DNA from: Bryobacteraceae bacterium
GTDB lineage: Bacteria > Acidobacteriota > Terriglobia > Bryobacterales > Bryobacteraceae
DNA: 64,000 nt
Assembly (NCBI GenBank): GCA_023384675.1
Contig: JAHDVK010000013.1
Location: forward strand, 62,001 to 126,000
Direction of reading: 5' to 3'
Shown here: one piece after another, positions 60,275 through 64,000 of the stretch
How positions within the stretch are numbered: the stretch's first letter is position 1
Layout of the letters: each line of letters begins with the position of its first letter
Made by a program: the position numbers and the translations under genes
Notes under the pieces: generated by a model
Told to the model about the DNA's origin: nothing
Seen by the model: the letters and a program-made list of their open reading frames with translations, nothing else
Databases searched by the model: none

Positions 60275-63200
60275 CGCCCCCCTCCCCGCTGCGTCCCGTC
60301 CGACGCCAGCGGCCGCAACAGCCGCAGCGCCCGTCGTGTATTCCACTTCGCCCGGTACTCGCGCAATTCCTCGCTCTCCGGGTACCGCTGATGCGCCGGA
60401 TACGGATAGCTCTCCATCCCATGGAACGGCAGCGGCTCCACGGTCTGAGAGAAGGCTGTATTCGCGTCCCGGTCCTTCGCCCAACCCACGACCTTCAACA
60501 GAAAATCGCGCTTCCACCCGGTGGGCAGCGGCGGCAGCGTCCCGGCCTCATACTCCAGCCGCAACTCGTCGCCCGACCCGAACACCACCAGTTTGTTATC
60601 CGAAGCCCGCAGCAACTCCGCCACCGGCCCGTAGCGCGTGTACATGCCCGGCGTCGGATTCCACAAAGAAGCCATCAGCGGCTGGCCGTAAAAAAACATT
60701 TCCGGCTGTTTTCGTTGTGGATGAATCAGCGTCCGCGCAAAACCCCGGAACCGCAGGCCCGCCCGCGCCGGCTTCAGCGCCGTCAGCCGCGCCTCCGGCT
60801 CGCCCGCGTCTTCACTCAGGAAGATCTCGTCCCAGAACACGCACAAATTCGTCACAATCCGCAGTTCCCGCCGCTCCCCGATGAACTTGCCCGTCAAATC
60901 CACCGCGATCGTCTTCGGCTTACCCGCCGGCATGCCCATGTCTTCGATCACCGTCACCCATTCTCCGCGTTCGTCCTTTGCCTGCAAATACGGAGGAACC
61001 AGCCCTGCGCGCGTTTCCTGCGCCTGCGCCAGGAAGGTGCTGCCATCGGCCCAATCCACCCACCCATGCAGAATCAGCACCGCGCGGTTCGCCTGCGCCG
61101 CGCCCCTGAAATCCAATTCCAGCGTGTGCATCGCCGCCACGCCTTGCAGGTTGTGTTCGAACCCATCGGGGTACCGGCGGTCACGCCGCCGCACCCGGTC
61201 CGTCACGTCGCGCCGCCCATCCTCCAGCGCCTGCCGCGGATACACCTTCTCGCGCGCCCCAAACAGCCGGAACTCCGGAAACGGCGGCGCCTTCCACTTA
61301 TCGTTCGTGAACACCTCCATCCCGGCCGGATGGTCCACCGCGATCAGCTCTACCTCATCCACATAGCTGACCTCGCTCAACTCCTCCGTCACGCGCACCT
61401 CATACCCCCCGCCGCGCGGCTTCAGCCGCGAACCGTCGATCCAGATGTACTCATCATGGTCCACCGGAAAGTAGGTGCCATCGCCCGCCGCCGCGCCCAG
61501 CGGAGCCACGCCCAGCACGTCCGTGATGTATTCGAACTCGCGCCCGTTCCACGTCCAGATCAATGGACAAGAGCCCGACAGCCGCTGCGCCTCCTCATAA
61601 CGGTATGCCGCGCCCGCCTTCTGCCGCATTTCGTTTTGGATCAGCCCGTTCGGCCAGGTGATGCGCACCGTCTCCGCCAGCGGCTCGCCGCGCATACCGA
61701 ACAGCAGCGGCACGCCGCGGTACGTCTGCTTCTGATACAGAAGCCCCGCCTTCACCTCCACTTCCGCCCCCGGCGCCAGTTTCAGGTTCTTGATACCGGC
61801 CAGTTGCACGTTGAGCCAGTTGCCCATTCCTTCGGTCTGGTTCAACGCCCGCTGCACGCGCCCCTGCTCCGTCACCCACGCCACATCGACGCGGCCATCG
61901 CCGTCGAAGTCGGCGGCGGCATACACCGTGCCCGGCAAAAGCCCGTCCACCTGCACCGCGCCGCCCCACCGGCCTTCGCCCAGGCCGCGCGCCACGCCCC
62001 GTGCCGTCACCACATCCAACAGCCCTCGGTTCGCGAAGTCGCCCAGCGCCCCGGGCCGCCCCGGCCATCCGGTCTGCCGGAAACCGGCAGCCTCATTCAG
62101 CGCCGCGCCCTCGGCCCACAAAAGATCCGGACGTCCGTCGTTGTTGACATCCGCCGCCTTCAACTGCGCCGCCCCCGCCGGCAGGGCCTCGATCGTCACC
62201 GCCTCATACTGCGCCCCCAGCCGGTCGCGATACCAGACGCCGGCCCGGTCCTTGTAGGAAACGATCACGTCGTGCGCCTTCGTGTCCGGCGTCACCCGCG
62301 TCACGACACCCGACACCGCCTCGCCCGGCCCGAAGGGAAAATCCCCGGACCGGTCCGCGAATCCCGCCTGGCCCTGGTTTCGCAAAAGCACGCTTTTCTG
62401 CCCCAGAAGCAGCAAATCGAGGTCATAATCGTGGTCAAAATCCACCCAAACCGCCGCGTTGAAGCCCGCGTCGGGCATTTTCGCGCCGTGCCTTCTGAAC
62501 GTGCCGCGCTCGTTCCGGAACAACAGCGGCCCTTTGTGCGTCACCACGCACAAATCCGCCCAACCATCGTTGTCGAAGTCCCCCGCAGCCACGCTGACCA
62601 CGTATTCCAGGCCCTCCAGGGCCGGCTGCCGGGACGGGGTCATCCCCTTCAAATACACCGCCACGCCCCGCGAACTCGCCACCACCAGATCTGCCAGCCC
62701 GTCGCCGTCCACATCCATCACTTCGAGTTGCGCCGACGCCGGATCGGTCTCCCCCGCCGCCGGTTCCGCCGCCGCAAACCGCGGCGCCGCAGCCACGCCC
62801 GCATCCTTCGACCGCCCCGACTCGATCGCCTCCACCAGTTCCGAGTACATGCTCCATTCCACGTCCTCGTTGCCCGCCCCGGCGGCCTCCTGCCGCTTGC
62901 GCAGATCCTGGAACCGGGCAAACTCGCGCTTGGCTCCCTCCGCCTTGCCCGACTGCCGGTAAGCGTTGAATAATTGAAAATGGGGCGCGGCGAAATATGG
63001 ATCTAATCTCGCCGCCAATTCGAATTTCTTTAGCGCCTCGTCCCCGCGATCAGCCAATTTATACAAAACGCCCAGGTTGTATTGCGTGATCGGCTCCGCC
63101 GGGTCCAACTGCGCCATCCGCTCCAACTGCGCGATCGCCCGCTCCGTCTCACCCAGTTTCTTCAGCTCGATTCCAAGGTTGAACCAGGTGTGCGGCAGCG

Positions 63201-63501
63201 ACGGATCCGCCTTCTGCACCGCCTCCAGTTCCCGCATCCCCTCTTCCGTACGCCCCGCCCGCAATAGCGCCAACCCATAATTCAGACGGTCCGGCAGCGA
63301 CTCCGGACGCAGCGCCCACGCCGCCCGCAACTGCTCCGCCGCCTCTGCCTGCGTCGTGGGGTTCTCGTAAAATGCCTTGCCCAGCGTCCTCGCCCGCACC
63401 AGACGCTCGTCCAATGCTCCTTCACCGCTGCCCTGCCCGAGTACGACAAACGCCAGCGCCACCGTCCCTGCCAGCGCCGGGAACCAGCCCCAGTTCTTCA
63501 T
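60271..63501 (-). CDS. Large TPR/FG-GAP/ASPIC protein
   Basis: About 1076 residues from the ATG at 63501 (MKNWGWFPALAGTVALAF), a signal peptide or anchor. TPRs occur at about 40-190 (LPHTWFNLGIELKKLGETER, ITQYNLGVLYKLADRGDEA). FG-GAP-type repeats with DVDGDGLAD, DFDNDGWAD, DFDHDYDLD and DFDGDGRVD cover ~240-500, then an ASPIC/UnbV-like end (EGMGNWLNVQLAG, VRITWPNGLIQNE). The last ~500 residues have no recognised domain; RLSGSCPLIWTWNGREFEY opens that part. It is the first gene of the cytochrome operon. Confidence 0.82.
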   Translation of the reverse strand: MKNWGWFPALAGTVALAFVVLGQGSGEGALDERLVRARTLGKAFYENPTTQAEAAEQLRAAWALRPESLPDRLNYGLALLRAGRTEEGMRELEAVQKADPSLPHTWFNLGIELKKLGETERAIAQLERMAQLDPAEPITQYNLGVLYKLADRGDEALKKFELAARLDPYFAAPHFQLFNAYRQSGKAEGAKREFARFQDLRKRQEAAGAGNEDVEWSMYSELVEAIESGRSKDAGVAAAPRFAAAEPAAGETDPASAQLEVMDVDGDGLADLVVASSRGVAVYLKGMTPSRQPALEGLEYVVSVAAGDFDNDGWADLCVVTHKGPLLFRNERGTFRRHGAKMPDAGFNAAVWVDFDHDYDLDLLLLGQKSVLLRNQGQAGFADRSGDFPFGPGEAVSGVVTRVTPDTKAHDVIVSYKDRAGVWYRDRLGAQYEAVTIEALPAGAAQLKAADVNNDGRPDLLWAEGAALNEAAGFRQTGWPGRPGALGDFANRGLLDVVTARGVARGLGEGRWGGAVQVDGLLPGTVYAAADFDGDGRVDVAWVTEQGRVQRALNQTEGMGNWLNVQLAGIKNLKLAPGAEVEVKAGLLYQKQTYRGVPLLFGMRGEPLAETVRITWPNGLIQNEMRQKAGAAYRYEEAQRLSGSCPLIWTWNGREFEYITDVLGVAPLGAAAGDGTYFPVDHDEYIWIDGSRLKPRGGGYEVRVTEELSEVSYVDEVELIAVDHPAGMEVFTNDKWKAPPFPEFRLFGAREKVYPRQALEDGRRDVTDRVRRRDRRYPDGFEHNLQGVAAMHTLELDFRGAAQANRAVLILHGWVDWADGSTFLAQAQETRAGLVPPYLQAKDERGEWVTVIEDMGMPAGKPKTIAVDLTGKFIGERRELRIVTNLCVFWDEIFLSEDAGEPEARLTALKPARAGLRFRGFARTLIHPQRKQPEMFFYGQPLMASLWNPTPGMYTRYGPVAELLRASDNKLVVFGSGDELRLEYEAGTLPPLPTGWKRDFLLKVVGWAKDRDANTAFSQTVEPLPFHGMESYPYPAHQRYPESEELREYRAKWNTRRALRLLRPLASDGTQRGGGR

Positions 63502-63571
63502 TCTGACAATTGAGCCACAGCGGCCACTTTGGCGCAATAGCATCAATACACTAGCGGTAAGAATGAAGACA

Positions 63572-63609
63572 GGAAGGGGCGAAACCGGCGCCCCGGCTTC
63601 GCCCCTTCC
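63572..63609 (-). terminator. Strong hairpin downstream of the TIGR03437-type gene
   Basis: GGAAGGGGCGAA (63572-63583) and TTCGCCCCTTCC (63598-63609) pair perfectly, and an inner CCGG/CCGG extends the stem. It starts nine bases after the stop of the minus-strand gene. The following minus-strand sequence is only moderately T-rich. It may also insulate the cytochrome operon, whose promoter should lie in 63502-63571. Confidence 0.7.
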
Positions 63610-63617
63610 CGGTGGAC

Positions 63618-64000
63618 TTACTGCACCAGGATTGTCGCCCGGTTCGACAACACGGGCTGAGGCGTCACACCCGCGGGCGGTATCTGCGACACCACCACTT
63701 CCGCCGTCCCGGCGACTCCGGCCGGCACGGTCAGCACCACCCGGTTCAGACCCGCAACCCCCGGCCAGGCTGTCGCCCGAACGCCGGTCGCGGCCCTGCC
63801 TCCAATGCTCACTTGCAACGGTCCGGCCACCATCGCCTCGGGATCCGACGGCGCGTATTCGCCCGTCGTCAACCCCGGCAGCACCTGGCCCAGACCGGTC
63901 ATCAGCAGCGCGATCGAGTCCCCGGCCTGCGCCGGATTGCCCGGCCCGATCAGCGACATGTCGCTGACCCGAAACGCAATCGCCCCCACTTCGTCGAAGT
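63618..64000 (-). CDS. C-terminal fragment of a secreted protein with a TIGR03437-like domain
   Basis: About 126 residues to a TAA at 63618; the frame is open to the window edge, so the gene continues outside. The pattern GDSIALLMTGLGQVLPGLTT, VSIGGRAATGVRATAWPG, VAGLNRVVLTVPAGVAGTAE and a final SNRATILVQ fits TIGR03437, the C-terminal domain first noted in Solibacter, an Ig/IPT-like module on many secreted proteins. The N-terminal function is not visible. Confidence 0.78.
   Translation of the reverse strand, partial: FDEVGAIAFRVSDMSLIGPGNPAQAGDSIALLMTGLGQVLPGLTTGEYAPSDPEAMVAGPLQVSIGGRAATGVRATAWPGVAGLNRVVLTVPAGVAGTAEVVVSQIPPAGVTPQPVLSNRATILVQ

Noticed and set aside
60275-60517. An N-terminal extension of the five-haem cytochrome
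   Set aside because: It overlaps the end of the preceding gene antisense-free but lacks a leader, while the ATG at 60274 overlaps the previous stop and begins a good signal/TM region.
60193-62973. A 926-residue open frame on the plus strand opposite the TPR/FG-GAP gene
   Set aside because: It is Arg/Pro/His-rich with no recognisable domain and mirrors a clearly coding minus-strand gene; the openness comes from high GC.

Overview
The window is high-GC chromosomal DNA that looks like an Acidobacteriota genome of the Bryobacterales/Solibacter type. The clues are lineage-typical families: DUF1080 sugar proteins, Tat-exported Gfo/Idh/MocA and aldo/keto reductases, DUF4159/DUF4175/MoxR operons, CRTAC1 (FG-GAP/ASPIC-UnbV) proteins, and at the right edge a C-terminal domain like TIGR03437 (the Solibacter C-terminal domain). 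No rRNA, tRNA, phage, intact insertion sequence or CRISPR array was seen. Assignments come from reading the translated sequence; no database search was run.

Layout from left to right. 1-4560: end of a DNA polymerase III alpha subunit, then a tight sugar cassette (DUF1080 hydrolase, Gfo/Idh/MocA dehydrogenase, deoC, sugar isomerase). 4567-11760: recA, a spacer with an inverted repeat, pdxH with an Rsm22-like methyltransferase, small genes, a metallo-beta-lactamase-fold enzyme, a sulfite-oxidase-like molybdoenzyme and uncharacterised exported proteins. 11789-20504: a large secreted protein, a degraded small gene and a structured intergenic element, a zinc-ribbon protein, a prolyl oligopeptidase, an NtrC/NtrB-like two-component pair with a lipoprotein, and truA. 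20568-28647: aldo/keto reductase, NUDIX, polX, an oligogalacturonate-lyase-like protein, a cation efflux protein, then hfq-hflX-pgsA. 28666-34574: a DUF4038 glycosidase and a GH10 xylanase, a divergent OPT transporter, and about 1 kb of decayed DNA holding a frameshifted hicB and a TonB C-terminal remnant.

34648-37384 is a peroxide-defence cluster (PerR/Fur-like regulator, AhpC, AhpD) with a tandem DUF1080 gene overlapping its end. 37451-41101 holds an M23 peptidase and a secreted protein of unknown function. 41126-54842 is an eight-gene minus-strand operon with mostly 4-base start/stop overlaps: DUF4159, a large VWA membrane protein, a caspase/legumain-fold protein, a TPR metallopeptidase, a MoxR ATPase, DUF58, a BatA-like VWA protein and DUF4175. 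It looks like a membrane-anchored chaperone/VWA envelope machine with two added protease-like components. 55003-63501 is a second overlapping operon: a large TPR/FG-GAP/ASPIC protein, a five-haem membrane cytochrome with TPRs, a CRTAC1 protein and a sugar isomerase. It is bounded by strong hairpin terminators. These two operons are the best candidates for an uncharacterised system.

Most genes sit in short operons with overlapping ends, so regulation is probably concentrated in a few intergenic gaps, where palindromes were found upstream of hfq, the PerR gene and the DUF4159 operon. Limits: start codons marked uncertain were chosen from ribosome-binding sites and leader sequences only, and promoter calls are weak because acidobacterial promoters are poorly known.
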